NCBI GenBank assembly: GCA_029204225.1
Contig: CM055099.1
Location: 44,730,145-44,794,144 of the forward strand
Source of the DNA: Diphasiastrum complanatum
Taxonomy: Eukaryota > Streptophyta > Lycopodiopsida > Lycopodiales > Lycopodiaceae
Direction: 5' to 3'
Length of the DNA stretch: 64,000 nucleotides
In this document: positions 10,171 to 22,194 of the stretch, piece after piece
Numbering within the stretch: the stretch's first letter is position 1
Layout: each line of letters begins with the position of its first letter
The notes under the pieces: model-generated
Told to the model about the DNA's origin: nothing
The model's database searches: none
What the model saw: only the letters and a program-made list of their open reading frames with translations
Position numbers and translations under genes: made by a program

Positions 10171-12376
10171 GAAATTATTCTAAGTGTTGGAGCATTTTAC
10201 ATCCAAAACTCTTTTCAAAAAACTAAGCATGGACTCAATCTCACTCCGATAGTAGCTCAAGATTCATGAAGAGTAGTAATGGAGTGAAATGATTGGACCT
10301 CCCTAGCATAACCTCTTAATTTTATTGGACCACCTGCATGCCACCTCTTACAATGATTGGACCATTTTGGTGCATATTAGAATATGATTGGTCTAAATTG
10401 ACAAATGAAATCAAGAGGTGCTATGTCACTAGACCTCTACCATCAAGTCAAGTGTAAACTATCACGAGCTAAATCTGCTAACTTGGCAAGCATCGCTAAA
10501 CATAAGGCAAGGTAGACAAATTATTTTGAAAATTGATTCAACCAATGGCCATCATCTCACGTAATGGATTGGTGCCATTTGATATCTTATTCACATTTGC
10601 ACCATCAATCTTCAAGTTTTAGTTTCATTTATCTTTCAAACTGATTGAGAAAAAAAAATGCTACTATAACTATAAAATGGAATTATGAAATTTCATGATT
10701 TCAATAATTTAAATTCATAATTTCTAAAGTTTTGAAAATGGAATCAAAATAGTTCTCAAAATTTACATTTTGGCAGATTATGGAAAATAATATAGTCTGC
10801 CACAAAAATCACCGATCCATTACATACTAGGCAATGGCCACTAGGAGGGCCAATCACCACAAATATTTTGGCACTCAAACAATAAGTGGTGGAGGCCATG
10901 AGCTACACATGGACCAAATTATATGTAGTAATGGCTTGACCAATGGAACATTTAAACACATCATTGCCTCCGGTAGTTTTTTTTGGGGGGTTTTGTAAAA
11001 AGGAAAATTAAATTTTTGATGCTAATTTTTTTTATTTCATTTTTTTATATGGCAAATTTTATAATTGGATGGTTGTTGAACCGGGTGTGAAGGTCACTAG
11101 AAAAATCTTTCCCAAGCTTAAAGGATGGTAAGGAAGACCTCATTTCAGGGTTGAATTTTCTCAGGAGCCTCGCTTATGCATCTTTATGAGTTATAACATG
11201 TCTTTCGATTTTATTTAGAACCTAATTATGAGCGCAATGTTCATGTGAAAATTTGTTCATGGACTTTAGATTTCATAACATGCCAAAAAAAACCGTGAGG
11301 TCATCCGTCAAATGTAGCCTCAACACATAATTTCCTTGAGGAAGGGCAACCTTGCAAGATTTGATCGTGTTCTGCAGGAACATGAAGGAATCTTCCAAGC
11401 GAATCCTTTCATAGACGGAAGAAAAATAAAGATTTCTGTTTGTTGAATTTTCCATGTGAAGCATGCAGGGTTTTGCAATGCTTTCTGAAACTAGTCTTCT
11501 TTGGTGATGCCATAGCTTATCTAAAGTCATACAAACATGCATTACGTAGCATGGTGGATGTTTGTGGCCAAAAAGCAAATGCATATCTCTTTCACAGAAA
11601 CAAGAATTGGAGCAAGGTTTAAGAATGTGAAGTCTCTATGCTCTTAGAACTGTTGCTGGCTCATACTTATTACTAATTCATATAATCCATTTGTGCCACA
11701 ACTAGAACTCCACATGTTTGCTGGAATATAATCCCAACAAATATACTGCTGTGCAAATTATTTTTTCTATATTGAGCTATGAGATTGACATTTGCAGTAA
11801 AAGGAAACTATGGAAGAAGTGAAATTTTGGATTTCAATGGAGAAGTGATGGGACAACCTCAAATGCCTCCAATTCATAAAATGATCTTCGAGTCTGCAAA
11901 ATCTGAGAATCCAAATAATATCATCTCCAATAGAAAAGGTTATATACATCTATTGCTGGCCAGTGTACCTGTAAAAATTCTCATGTAAGTCGTATATTAA
12001 TCAGTCTTTATAAGACTACCGAAAGGAAACGATAAACCTGAAGATGAAGCTAAGATATGGTCTCGATATTATACGCATAGATTAGAATAAAATTCTTCAC
12101 ACTTAATGCATCTTGTTCATGGTATGTAAAATTTACTCTGATTGTACCTTGGAAGAGTTTCATTATTCTAAATCTTTTTAGTTTTGGAGTGCATTCTCTT
12201 TATCCATGATGATTGCAGAAGATTATGCAGCTAAGCTGTCTAAACTTCGAGCCAGGCCAACGCATCTTAGCAGTTGCTTGTAGCAGAAGGAACAGTGTGC
12301 TATGGACACTAGAAGGAATGTATGGGCCGCCGCGGAACTTCTTGTTGGTTAAGGAAAGAAGAGCACCTGTTGGAAA
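10171..12376. other. Long stretch without a recognisable gene
   Basis: Open frames reach at most about 103 codons and show no convincing domain. Phrases such as ATGATTGGACC recur at 10290-10400 and resemble words in the Copia LTR segment at 46680-46760, so the left part may be a decayed LTR. The rest looks like unique intergenic DNA. Confidence 0.45.
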
Positions 12377-12409
<33 letters not shown>

Positions 12410-12452
12410 TGTGTGAGAGTGAGAGAGAGAGATAGAGAGAGCGAGAGCGCAT
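12377..12452. repeat. GT/GA microsatellite
   Basis: A run of GT dinucleotides passes into GA dinucleotides with a few interruptions. It makes the C-terminal CVCVCERERE tail of a spurious open frame. Confidence 0.95.
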
Positions 12453-12900
12453 TACAAGCTGCTAATATTACGTACGTTATATCCATCCAATTGCAAAGAG
12501 AGAGAACATAGAAACAAGAACGTTGCTAAAAAAGAGTCAAATAGAAACTAAGAACCAAATGAGAGTACGAAGATTCATGTTGTTTGGATAATGCCTGATT
12601 GTCTACGTGACTCCTCTTTTATAGAAAGAGGAGGAGCGCGTCAAGAAAAGAGTACGTAGGATCGCCACATAGGAAAACGGTGAGAAGCAGATTGCTGAGG
12701 CCAGCAAACACGAGTGTTTGCTTAACATGCACCAACACTTTTTAGGTTCCTCTACCAGCTTGTTCTATAATTTTGTTGGACAATAACGAATTTTGACATA
12801 GGAAATTAACCTTTTTGAGCGCAGTCTCATTTTTTTTTCATAATTGCTGTGAAGTTTTAGTGTTTTGGTATCTTCAGTTAACTTGGAGTCCTCTATCGTA

Positions 12901-13113
12901 AGCTTTGGAAACTACATGGTATCGCATTCTTCATACTTCAGATCGTTTATAGGACTCAAAACTGTGCTATAATATCAAGAATAAGTATTCCTGGATAAAA
13001 TTTGCAGTCCTATCAAAAGCTTTGTAAACTCCATAGCATCGAATTATTCAAACTGCAGATCTTTTATAGGACTCAAAAGCATGCTATTTTGTCAACCTTA
13101 ACTATTCATGTAT
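12901..13113. repeat. Imperfect tandem duplication, about 117-bp period
   Basis: Two copies of about 97 bp start at about 12901 and 13018. Both contain AGCTTTG, AAACT-C-ATGG/AGC and TTATAGGACTCAAAA in the same order. The second copy has diverged by many substitutions. No function is evident. Confidence 0.75.
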
Positions 13114-14034
13114 AAACAACTAGCTTACTGTCTAAATAGCAGCATGTACATATCAGGGCCTAGCAACCTGTATTCTAATTGTGTGGTATTGTATATCTCA
13201 TAAAACTGATCAAGCTAATCTTGCTATTGCACTTCAGGAAAAAACATAAGTAAATATCTAGAAAGGCGAAAATTGAAATGCATCTTCAAGAGCATCACTT
13301 GCCATATGTGAATATCCTGACCAATCATTGAGGAGCATTAGCTCGGAACTTATTGAGGGTTGTCAGTGCATGACTGACATCAAAATTTGGCCGGACTCAT
13401 ATGACAATCTAATCAATGATCAAAGAGATGTCCAAATTAAGCAGCAATTTCCACAAATGACAACCTCGGGGCTTGGTGGAGCAGCTTGCTTGGAAGTTGA
13501 GATTAACTACAATATATTTTTAAACCAATGCAAGAACACTATGAATAACAGTTATGCAACAGAATGGCTTAACTAATTAAGGAAGTTAGGTGAAGCAGTT
13601 GTAAAAGCTGAACTGGACATAATGTTAGTTGCTTTGAGGAAAATCTTCTCCGAGTGCTAAAAACTCATTGAATCGACACAGAAGTTAATAGTAGGAAAAA
13701 TTATATATACATATATCAGAGAAATGGAATGATACGTTTAAGAACAAAGATACACATCAAACCTTCAAACACACACATGAGGTTTTGATAAGCTTGGTGA
13801 CAGATATATCCGTGAATGCTGCCCCCTAGTTTGTACTGAAAATTAAGAACGGCTAACCAGACTTTTAGGAGAGATGCTGGAAATTTTTCGATTTGAATGT
13901 TCGAATACAAAATATATGGTAAACCGAGACAACTGAGAATCACAACGTTATGTTACAATTTGAATATGTGCAGAGCATGCTACTGCTAGCGCATCGTATG
14001 ATAGCAAACAGCCCGAAAGCTTGAGTAATAACAT
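13114..14034. other. Intergenic / 3' flank of the BTB gene
   Basis: No recognisable gene. The 82-codon frame at 13328-13576 (+) has no family resemblance I can name. The part closest to 14035 would contain the 3' untranslated region of the minus-strand BTB gene. Confidence 0.4.
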
Positions 14035-14637
14035 CTAAAAATCAGCATCCATCCGAAAAACTGAATCCTCATTTTCCCTGCCCCTTCTCATTCTAGCAAC
14101 CACGAAATCTCTGTTTCTAGGGCTGGAAGTACAGTTATTGTCCACGTTTGCCAGTACTTCTTTTAGAGCCTTTTGCAGATCGTGGAGCCTTCTTCTCCAA
14201 GCTGCCTCTTCTTTGGCTTCAATATCTTGAATCTTCTCCTCGCAAAGGGCATGCAGGCCGGCGAGGCAATAAAAATCAGCCTCTTCCTGAACTGCTCTCA
14301 AAGATGCAACATCCTGCAGCCAGATTGTCTTGTTTCGGAGATAATTAAGGACATGTTTGAATCTCTGCCCATCCCTATCAATCCAGAGTTGCGCGTTTTC
14401 ATGAGTAAGGTGCCTCAACACCCGTGCGGCCAGCATAGAATCCGCTTCCATACACAGTGTCTGTTTAAAAGTCTCAAACATTTGTCCGCCGACGTTCAGC
14501 ACAAGTCTGTCATCATTTTCCCGAAGCTCCTCAGGCCATGGCTGTTCTGCTTTCAGCTTCTGCCAATTGTGGTCGGGATCCATGGATCCATCCGATTGCC
14601 AACAATAACTCTGCTCCTGCATTAGATCATCCACCAA
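14035..14637 (-). CDS. BTB/POZ (T1, KCTD-like) domain protein
   Basis: An uninterrupted 200-codon frame encodes a small BTB protein of the potassium-channel-tetramerisation (T1) type. Such domains form oligomers and in plants and animals often recruit substrates to Cullin-3 ubiquitin ligases; that role here is inference. The domain spans about residues 43-135: DRLVLNVGGQMFET at the start, SMLAARVL, WIDRDGQRFKHVLNYLRN, then EEADFYCLAGL. A charged region (about 133-165) is probably helical and may be a coiled coil, and the C-terminus is basic then acidic. The first Met at 14637 was chosen because the frame closes just upstream. No intron is needed. It is one of only two intact-looking host genes here. 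A pseudogene cannot be excluded without expression data. Confidence 0.8.
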   Translation of the reverse strand: MVDDLMQEQSYCWQSDGSMDPDHNWQKLKAEQPWPEELRENDDRLVLNVGGQMFETFKQTLCMEADSMLAARVLRHLTHENAQLWIDRDGQRFKHVLNYLRNKTIWLQDVASLRAVQEEADFYCLAGLHALCEEKIQDIEAKEEAAWRRRLHDLQKALKEVLANVDNNCTSSPRNRDFVVARMRRGRENEDSVFRMDADF

Positions 14638-14782
14638 ATGGATTCCGATCCAGGATTTGATACATTTTTCAGTCGATCCACATGCAGTATTCCCTGGCTT
14701 ATAGGGCGATCGTCATTGATTCATTGCTACATGGATGCTGCGATTATGATACCATCTGCTATCGGCCTCCATGGCCATATCT

Positions 14783-14803
14783 CTCTCCTCTCCTCTCCTC
14801 TCG

Positions 14804-14840
<37 letters not shown>

Positions 14841-14846
14841 TCTCTC
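14783..14846. repeat. TCTCC and TA microsatellites upstream of the BTB gene
   Basis: Repeated CTCTC blocks at about 14783-14803 are followed by about 17 TA dinucleotides (14804-14838) and a short CT run. They lie 145-210 bp upstream of the BTB start codon, in its likely promoter or 5' untranslated region. Confidence 0.9.
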
Positions 14847-15253
14847 TCTCTGCCCCAAAACGTAGGGCCGACCCCAGGTTTAAAGGCGCCACCACCAGCA
14901 GGCCTGTTATCATGAAAGGCACATTCATGGAAGGAGAAGAGTTTCATGGGATGGCCACATGCCCTTCCTCACGCTTACCTTGAAGCATGCTTCCTCTACT
15001 TGCCACAAAAATTTGTTGCACTTACTTTCGTCTTGCTTAAAGTTCGTCAAAATTTACCTATGTTTTTTGCATCACCACTTGCTACAAGGCCGATAATGGT
15101 CCATAAATTCAAAAACATAAACTACAATCTTTGGGTGTTGGTGGATGGTCAAACCATTTTCTCCAAGTGTATGTCAGGTGAGCTTCCGTGCATCAACTTA
15201 AAGGTGCCACACATGTTAGTGTACTCCTAACCAAGAGTAAGAATGCAAGTAAG

Positions 15254-15374
15254 GTCCCATCCTCATCCAACAACTCAAAATCTTTGAAATGCTACACCAT
15301 GATCTATTTATCATGATGAAACATGTCCCATCCTCATCCAACAACTCAAAATCTTTGAAATGCTACACCATGAT
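15254..15374. repeat. 71-bp-period tandem duplication
   Basis: The 50-bp phrase starting GTCCCATCCTCATCCAACAA is present at 15254-15303 and again at 15325-15374, essentially identical. The near-identity points to a recent local duplication. Confidence 0.95.
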
Positions 15375-15497
15375 TGTTCGATCAGGAATATGAGGCCCCT
15401 CCTACACTCTCAATCACTATAGTGAACACATTATTCACAACAAGACATGTTCATACACAACAAGGTGCGCCTAAAAAAAGTCATTTTTTGCATAGCT

Positions 15498-16275
15498 TTA
15501 ACAGAAGTAACATTTATTTTCACAAAAGAATGTACAAGAACCATCTCCTTCATGCATGCACCTAACAACATCTTTTTCCATATGATCAAAGAAATCATTA
15601 GCAACAACCTTTTCCAAGGAAGAACCTTTACCACCATTGATGAAGTTAGCTCTTTCCTTACCTTTTGCATGCTTGCACTTGCCATGAAGAACCATTGAAA
15701 CACCATCATTATCCTCATAACTAGCCAAGTTAGCACAAAGATGAACATCTCCAAGAAGCATATTAGATCTTGACCTAGATCTAGCATAAGGAAGCTTTTT
15801 AGAATCTGCATAAGATCCACCAATCTTATTGATGCTAAAAGGGAACTTTGAAAAGTTGAGACCAATATCCTTTTCCATTCCATCCTTTTTGTTAGCCATA
15901 ACAAAAGCATCAAGCTTGAAAAGTCTACCTTGTCTATTGCCCCTAGCAACCAAGATTTCTTCCTTTGTAATGAAACAAGCATCACCACCAAACTTTACCA
16001 TGCTAGTATCCTTTCTCTATCATTTGACCAACTCTTAGAAAATTCTTTGAAAGTGAAGAAATGTAAAGAACACCATCAAGTCTTGCTTTCCTATTAGTAG
16101 AGAGACAAATAGGAATTGAACCAATACCTTCAATCACACACTCACCACCATTGGCCATGTGAATTGCTTTCTTGGCTCCATCATAAGTGACCAAAGAAGT
16201 AAATAACTCCTTGTGACTAGTCGTGTGTAAACTAGCTCCACTATCAATCGGGCCATGAATCTTTGTCACCTTCAC
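15498..16275 (-). pseudogene. C2 protease region and start of pre-integrase
   Basis: The frame starting near 16275 contains IDSGASLHTT (catalytic Asp kept), then KAIHMANGGECVIEGIG and VLYISSLSKNFLRVGQM, which are typical of Copia protease. A stop at about 16003 follows, and the next frame (16001 to 15498) begins with VKFGGDACFITKE and has the GNRQGRLFKLDAF motif seen before integrase. After that the sequence is unrelated to known Copia integrase. One base separates this frame from gag near 16270. Confidence 0.75.
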
Positions 16276-16375
16276 TTGATATTGGACTTGAAGAACACAT
16301 CAAAAGAGAATCACAACCACCTAGATCCTCATCATTAGTAGTGAATTTGATTTGCTTGCTACCTTCATCTCTTTG

Positions 16376-17158
16376 CTACTTCAAACATTCATTTGCAAAA
16401 TGCCCTTTGATTTCACAGTAAAAGCATTTCAACTTAGACTTATATTTCTTTTTGCCAAAAGAGGAAGTCTCACCTTGATCTTGCCCTTTAGACCACTTGT
16501 CTTTGCCTTTTTTCTTGAACTTGCCTTTGATAAACATAGTCTCCTCTTCATAATGAGATGTTGATGTAGATCCACCTCCTCTTGATTGAAGCCTATACTC
16601 CTCATTCACTAAGATCTCTTGCAAATCCACCATACTTAGCAAAGTATTTTGAATAGCAAAACTTTGAACAATATTAGCATGATAATAAAAAAAGCCATTA
16701 AGTATAACTTGCACAAGTTCTACCTCCTTAATGCTTTCATCAATACATGCTAACTCATCATGGAATGCTTTAACCCTCAAAACAAAAGCATGAGTACTCT
16801 CTTCCTTCTTTTGCAAACTTTGAAAGATTTGCCTCCTAAGAATAAGAACTCTTGATGTAGACTTGGATTCATAATGCTTCTTCAAAGCTTCCCAAGCCTC
16901 CAAAGATGATGTGCATTTACCAATCTCCTTGAGAAGTTCATTGGTAACATTCACCTTAATCATGTGTAGAGCCTTCTTTGCTCTCTTGTCATACCTCAAT
17001 TGATCTTGAGGTGCTTGAGGCCTCTCCTCCACACCTGCAACAATCTCCATCAACTCATTCATCTCCAATAAGGACTCCATCCTCACCTTCCAAGTAGAAT
17101 AGTTGATTGAGATAAGTCTATCATTGCTCTCCAACATAAAGCCGTCACTTGTAGCCAT
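16376..17158 (-). CDS. C2 gag with zinc knuckle
   Basis: An open 260-codon frame encodes a Copia gag. It starts MATSDGFMLESNDRL, then has NYSTWKVRMESLLE and a SLEAWEALKKHYESKS helix, and ends with a CCHC knuckle (CFYCEIKGHFANECLK). The frame closes at a TAG right after the knuckle. Reading continues in the same register for about 35 codons before the shift into protease, so this stop may be a mutation. Gag itself looks undamaged, though the element lacks the rest of pol. Confidence 0.85.
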   Translation of the reverse strand: MATSDGFMLESNDRLISINYSTWKVRMESLLEMNELMEIVAGVEERPQAPQDQLRYDKRAKKALHMIKVNVTNELLKEIGKCTSSLEAWEALKKHYESKSTSRVLILRRQIFQSLQKKEESTHAFVLRVKAFHDELACIDESIKEVELVQVILNGFFYYHANIVQSFAIQNTLLSMVDLQEILVNEEYRLQSRGGGSTSTSHYEEETMFIKGKFKKKGKDKWSKGQDQGETSSFGKKKYKSKLKCFYCEIKGHFANECLK

Positions 17159-17746
17159 GTTGAAGTGACTTGATCTTCTCTTTCAACCTATTCCAATGCA
17201 CAAAGCACTCTCTTAAATGTCAACAAATGAACTCAAGAAGAAATCACAAAGATATGGAACCTTTCAAATCTCTTCTAGCATTTCTAACTAGAAAATCAAC
17301 ACATAGAATAGTGAAATCTTGATCAACCTATGATCTATCCTCAATCTAATGATTCTTGCCACTTCCTAAGGTTGGAACACACTCAAATGAGTTCAGTAAC
17401 CTCACAAACTATAGATCCAATCACAATTGGGATTTTGACAAAATCACAAAAAATTGAATATCTCAAATTGTACATGCAATTTCTAAAAACTTGATATATC
17501 ATCTTGTAGTGTCCAATGAGACCTTCCTAATGCGCCAAATATCAGCTAATTCTAGTAAGCCAAGTGTGAAATCGAAATTGATCAAGTATATAATCCTATA
17601 TTGAGTTTTGACCTACAAAAGATCAATTCTACATATGCAACAATGCTGATTTTTGAGTAGAAGTCAATCTAGCATGCTCTAGCATTGGTAACTCCTCCAA
17701 ATCCTTGCTAGAGATGGCTGATCCTTTCATAACCTGAAATACAATA

Positions 17747-17758
17747 GCTCTGATACCA
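17747..17758 (-). other. C2 primer-binding site
   Basis: The minus strand reads TGGTATCAGAGC directly after an LTR end reading CTTCACA. The LTR stub itself occupies 17759-17806 on the plus strand and starts TGTGAAGGATTTC. Confidence 0.85.
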
Positions 17759-17806
17759 TGTGAAGGATTTCAGATCATTCAAGATCCAATCCATGTCCCT
17801 GATCTT

Positions 17807-18917
17807 TGTTGGATTTACTCCTACTCTCCTAAATCCCATTTTTAATCTGCCTCCATTCATGCTGCATATTTACTAACATTGTCGCGCAGTCTGCATATTT
17901 ACACGCAAATTCAAACAGATGAAAAAAATATGAATGAATCGCGACACTGTGTTATGATGACAGGCGAAAAGGGAACACTACCTTACAAAATGCCGGAGGT
18001 GTCCTAAAAACAAAGGCACCCTGTAAATCTAATCCTAAGGCTACTCGTAAGAGTGACACGCTTTTCGCATCGTCATCACCAATGGGCACTTCAGCACTGA
18101 CTAACGTCGCACCCTTTTCACGCTCACCCCATGCAGTTGCGCTAACAGATTGGACAATGATTGCGGTCACCCACGATCTCCTACAGACAGCACATCCACT
18201 CTGTACTTTCTACATCTGCAGACATGTATATACATACTGGATACCATTTTGCATATTCGGGAGGTTGAGGAGAAAGATAGATGATTCATATGATGAGTCG
18301 AGAAATAAGACGAAGACAGACAAAGTAGATGCCCTGTGCATTGATTCTTTATTTTGTCAGAATTAAGGTTTTATCCCTTATTACAGATTGAAATAAGCTT
18401 CGTAGGGCACGCGGTTTCGTCTGCTATTGTATTGTGCTCTACCACATTATTGACATGTATACATGATATACTTAATCTGATACAGTTCATTGTTCTGCGT
18501 TCAGATCTGTGTTAATATTGCTATGTTTATTATTCATTTTGTCTTATATTTCTAGTTGTTCTTTCTGGGAATAGACGACTAATATTCAGTCTTGTCTTTC
18601 ACGAATCATTTGCGACTAATTATCAGTCGAGCACAGTCTAGATCTTTGCGAATCATTCGCGACATATAATTTTGTCTTGCTATTAGCGACAAATTATTCA
18701 TCTAGTGTTTCATCTATTAATGTTTGGCTACATAATCTAGAATGACCGTGATTTCTATCACTAAAGTTCTGTCATTCTGATAGGCGTAGTCATGCTTACG
18801 GAGAGAGTTGTATAATTCATTCTGTTGTGCACGAACATTTTTTGATCTAGTTCGTTTCTTGTTCGAGTTCGTTTCTCGTTCATGTTCGTCATACATTCTC
18901 CCCCTCTCTCTCCAACA
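17807..18917 (+). repeat. C3 5' LTR (right end certain, left end probable)
   Basis: The right end is fixed by the primer site that follows. The LTR ends TCCAACA, and the nearest matching start upstream is TGTTGGA at 17807, giving a seven-base inverted terminal match and a length of 1,111 bp. The start sits just inside the C2 LTR, so C3 probably inserted into C2. Confidence 0.65.
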
Positions 18918-18929
18918 TGGTATCAGAGC
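18918..18929 (+). other. C3 primer-binding site
   Basis: TGGTATCAGAGC directly abuts the LTR end CCAACA, the standard initiator tRNA-Met primer site. Confidence 0.9.
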
Positions 18930-19073
18930 TATTTTCATAGCTTGATTAGCTTCCACAGTACAAGACTCTACTAGCCGATAGAGTAATTGTTTTTCTGTTC
19001 TATATTTTCAGTATCAGATTTTCATACTTAAGTCACTGATAGTTTCTCCTATCACTTAGACTAATTCTTCCAC

Positions 19074-19511
19074 ATGGATTCCCAAGGGAAAGCTAGTCCT
19101 ATCATGGACAAGCTTGATGGAGCCAATTACCATATGTGGAAATTTCAGATGAAAACTGTACTAATGGCAAAAGAATTGTACGACGTTGTTACAAGTGCAG
19201 AAGGGAAACCCGAAGCAGACGACACGACAATTGCCAGATGGAAGCTGAAGGATGGAAAAGCTTTCATGTTGATCATCCTCAATATCATGGATACCCAGAT
19301 CGGCCATGTATCCGAGGCTCAGACATCGAAAGAAGTCTGGGACATCTTGAGCACACTATACGAAGTGCGAGATATAGCTTCCAAGCTACATCTCAGGAAG
19401 AAATTCTACTCCCTCAAGATGATGAATGGTGATTCTTTGCAGAATCACATCAATCAATTCAAGAACCTGCTAAGACAAATGACCGCTTTCGGATCTGTCA
19501 TAGACTTTTAG
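19074..19511 (+). pseudogene. C3 gag, truncated
   Basis: The frame starts 145 bp after the primer site with MDSQGKASPIMDKLDGANYH and has WKFQMKTVLMAKELYD, SKEVWDILSTLYE and GDSLQNHINQFKNLLRQM, all typical of Copia gag. A TAG at 19509-19511 follows VIDF. Reading continues for a few codons (DAVMQL) before homology stops near 19535. The same GDSLQNHINQ segment is present in C9 (62319-62597), so C3 and C9 belong to one family. The zinc knuckle and all of pol are missing. Confidence 0.85.
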
Positions 19512-20007
19512 GACGCAGTGATGCAACTAAAACAAGACACAATGTATACATCAATAACCAAACACATTCCTATCTCTACTGAAAATCTAAAATAGCTCAA
19601 ATGAGGAGAGACGTGGTTGGTGAATGCACATATTAGTATTGATATCTAATCCCAAAACAACTATATAAACAAAATACATATGCTTGTAAGGAGCGGATTT
19701 TTTCTTTGTCATGCGCTTGAAATCATCACAAGTGCATGATGGGGAGTCATGCCATCTGGATTAGTTGCAAAACTTTGCACGTGAAAAGACACATGCTTGT
19801 TTTTAATGCTCACATCCTCATTCAACACCTTGGCTTTTATATCAAGAGCCCTTTCAATTCTGTCATTGTTGCTTGAGAAATATAGCTCAAGTTGTCTCGT
19901 CTTGTCTCTATCTGCACAATATCCAAACTCTTCTACTTGTGGTATTGGTATCAAAGTTAGCATATGTGTGGAGAGGTGTGGCAATCCACTCCAATATATA
20001 TCCTCTA
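19512..20007. other. Unassigned stretch between C3 and the C4 LTR
   Basis: A 91-codon frame lies on the minus strand (19984-19709). Its end, NPDGMTPHHALVMI, faintly recalls an ankyrin repeat, but the match is too short to name a gene. No transposon hallmark was found. Confidence 0.25.
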
Positions 20008-20376
20008 TGAAAAATCAGATCCAAAAATGTCATAAATGCATCTATGATCTTCAGCTATATTGGGTGCACATCTCACTTTATCCACAATGTAAAAATCTTG
20101 CCTAATTTGATTGGATTAGTGACATATGGGCCCTCAAATTTGATTGGACCAATTTTATGAATTTCTCTCTTTTAATTGGACTCTTGACCTCATGCCAACA
20201 CATAGGAAACTGTCACTAATCCACTCTCATCATGAGAAATGTACAAAGCCTAAGCTAGCTCGAGCTGCATCACACTCCAAATTTGGCCCTATCACCTACT
20301 AACATGTGTTATGAGGTCTAAAAAAATTTAAGTACCCCTCACTCAACATAGATAACTTTTACAAACTTTCACAACA
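20008..20376 (-). repeat. C4 3' LTR, internally deleted
   Basis: The plus strand starts TGAAAAATCAGAT and ends TTTCACAACA. The first about 95 bp match 49102-49200 and the last about 260 bp match 46723-46982, both parts of element C7. This LTR therefore belongs to the C7 family but lacks a middle segment. A polypyrimidine run, CTCCTTAAAAGAG (20377-20389), follows. On the minus strand this is the purine tract before the LTR. Confidence 0.75.
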
Positions 20377-20396
20377 CTCCTTAAAAGAGATATATT

Positions 20397-21835
20397 CTAA
20401 TTTAACATAGATCTTGGAATCAAGCCAAAATTGATGAAAGCACTCTTGAGCAATGGCTTAGTGAGAAGATCGGCAATGCATGAAGATGATTCAATGTGCT
20501 TCACCTTGATCTCTCCTCCAATAAGCTTTTCCCTTACAAAATGATGTGCAACTTCAATATGCTTGCTCCTTGCATGAAAGATAGGATTGTTGGCAAGGAC
20601 TTGGGCCGAGATGTTCTCACACTTGATCAAAGGTAGATCTTCATCTTTGATGCACTTGAGCTCTAATAGTAGTCTTTTGATCCATAGCACCTCTTTTGTT
20701 GTTGTTGTAAGGACCTTATACTCGGCCTCACAAGCTAATAGTGAAATGGTGTCTTGTTTTTTGGAAATCCAAGATAAAAGATTTCCTCCAAGAAATATTG
20801 TGCAGGAACTTGTGGAATTTCTATCCACCTTGTCACTTGCAAAATCCGAGTCTGAGTAGGCTTCCATTGATAGATCTTCACTTTTGTATAATAATCCATA
20901 ATCATACGTAGAAGATACATATCTCAAGACTCTCTTGGCCAATATCCAATGATAGATCTTTGGATCTTGCATTGATTGACTTAGCTTATGCACACAAAAT
21001 CTCAAATCGGGCCTAGTGATGGTCAACCAAATCAAGGAGCCAATAAGACTCCTAAAAAGGGTGATTTCCTTGAAGGATCTTTCATCTCCCTTCTTAGGAT
21101 CTTTTACAATATGCTCCATAGGTGTATCTATACTCTTGCAATTTTCAATATGAAACTTTTTTGGCATTGAAAGAGCATATCTAGATTGACTTGTGAAAGC
21201 ATGATCATGAAATAGATCTATCTCTAGGCCTAGTATGTAGTGAAGCTCTCCTAGATCTTGAATTTTGAATTCACTACTAAGTGCACTTTTAGTCTCATAT
21301 GCTAACTTCATGCAACCCACTTAAGATAATGTCATCCACATAGATGTTGAGAATAACAAGATGACTATTTACAAACTTTATGTACATGGAAGGATCATAG
21401 TCACTTAGAACAAATCCAAGTGAGATGAGATATGAGTTGAGCCTTGCATACCATGATCTTCGGGCTTGCTTAAGCCCATATAAGCTTTTGAAAAGTAGGC
21501 GAACTTTAAATTCTTCACCTTGCTTGATAAAGCCTTGTGGTTGCTCCGTATATATCTCCTCCTCAAGATATCCATTAAGGAAAGCATTACAAACATCAAG
21601 TTGGAACATTTTCCAATTAAAGTAGCATGCAATAGAGAAAATGATCCTTATAGTCACCATCTTTGCAATGGGTGCAAATGTGTCTTCATAGTCAAGGCCT
21701 TTAATTTGAGCATAGCCTTTTGCACATAGCCTTGCTTTGAGCTTGTTGATAGAACCATCATTTTGTACTTGATTCTAAACACCCACTTGCATCCAATAGT
21801 GTGCTTTTTGGTAGGTGGATAACTACAAAGTCATT
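20397..21835 (-). pseudogene. C4 reverse transcriptase and RNase H
   Basis: A Copia pol C-terminal part in two overlapping frames. The upstream frame (about 21835 to 21295) includes a RARLCAKGYAQIKG-like start, FQLDVCNAFLNGYLEEE and YGLKQARRSWYARL, and reaches NIYVDDIILSG, so the YVDD box is present. A frame break near 21300 leads to the second frame, which continues with SSEFKIQDLGELHYILGLEI, then RNase H (YSDSDFASDKVDRNS, SLLACEAEYKV, FHARSKHIEVAHHFVREK) and ends at a stop at 20397. This tail is family-typical and only 20 bp from the LTR. Confidence 0.85.
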
Positions 21836-22049
21836 GGCAACACTTCTATTTGTTCAAAATTGAAACAAGAGAAATCTCCTTGTTTCTGATAGGACCAAAC
21901 ATGAAACTTGCTTGTATGTAGTATTTTAATACCCAAGGTGAAGGTTAAAAAAGAAAAGTGCTTAAAACTAAAAAAGAATGAGCAAAACTGACAAATTCTT
22001 GCCATATAAAGAAGCCTCACAACATAACCAAGGACAAGCTTTATGTATT

Positions 22050-22194
22050 CTAAGGAAAAAGAGTAGAAAAAGATTCTTTAGAGCTACACATGTGAGAACT
22101 AGCTCCACTATCAATATACCAGAAACCATTTTTTTTGAAAGGAGAAGAGGAAAAACTAGACACGATAAGAGATCCCTCTATATCACTCTCATTA

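Larger units (their letters stand above)
15431..17806 (-). mobile_element. Copia element C2, 5' part only
   Basis: A minus-strand Copia remnant keeps a stub of 5' LTR (17759-17806), the primer site (17747-17758), a roughly 590-bp leader, full gag and a broken protease region. Integrase, RT and RNase H are absent: recognisable coding ends near 15498. To the right the LTR is cut after 48 bp, where the C3 LTR starts. Confidence 0.8.

Noticed and set aside
11273-11584. Minus-strand frame with a malectin-like phrase (ALPQGNYVLRLHL)
   Set aside because: Only about 15 residues fit, no further exon with the rest of the domain was found, and neighbouring frames give no support.
12213-12416. 67-codon frame ending in Cys-Val and Glu-Arg repeats
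   Set aside because: The end is microsatellite translation and the start has no recognisable domain.
13328-13576. 82-codon plus-strand frame
   Set aside because: No family resemblance, no splice context and no neighbouring coding signal.
19709-19984. Possible ankyrin-repeat protein
   Set aside because: Only NPDGMTPHHAL resembles an ankyrin repeat, and no second repeat or exon border was visible.
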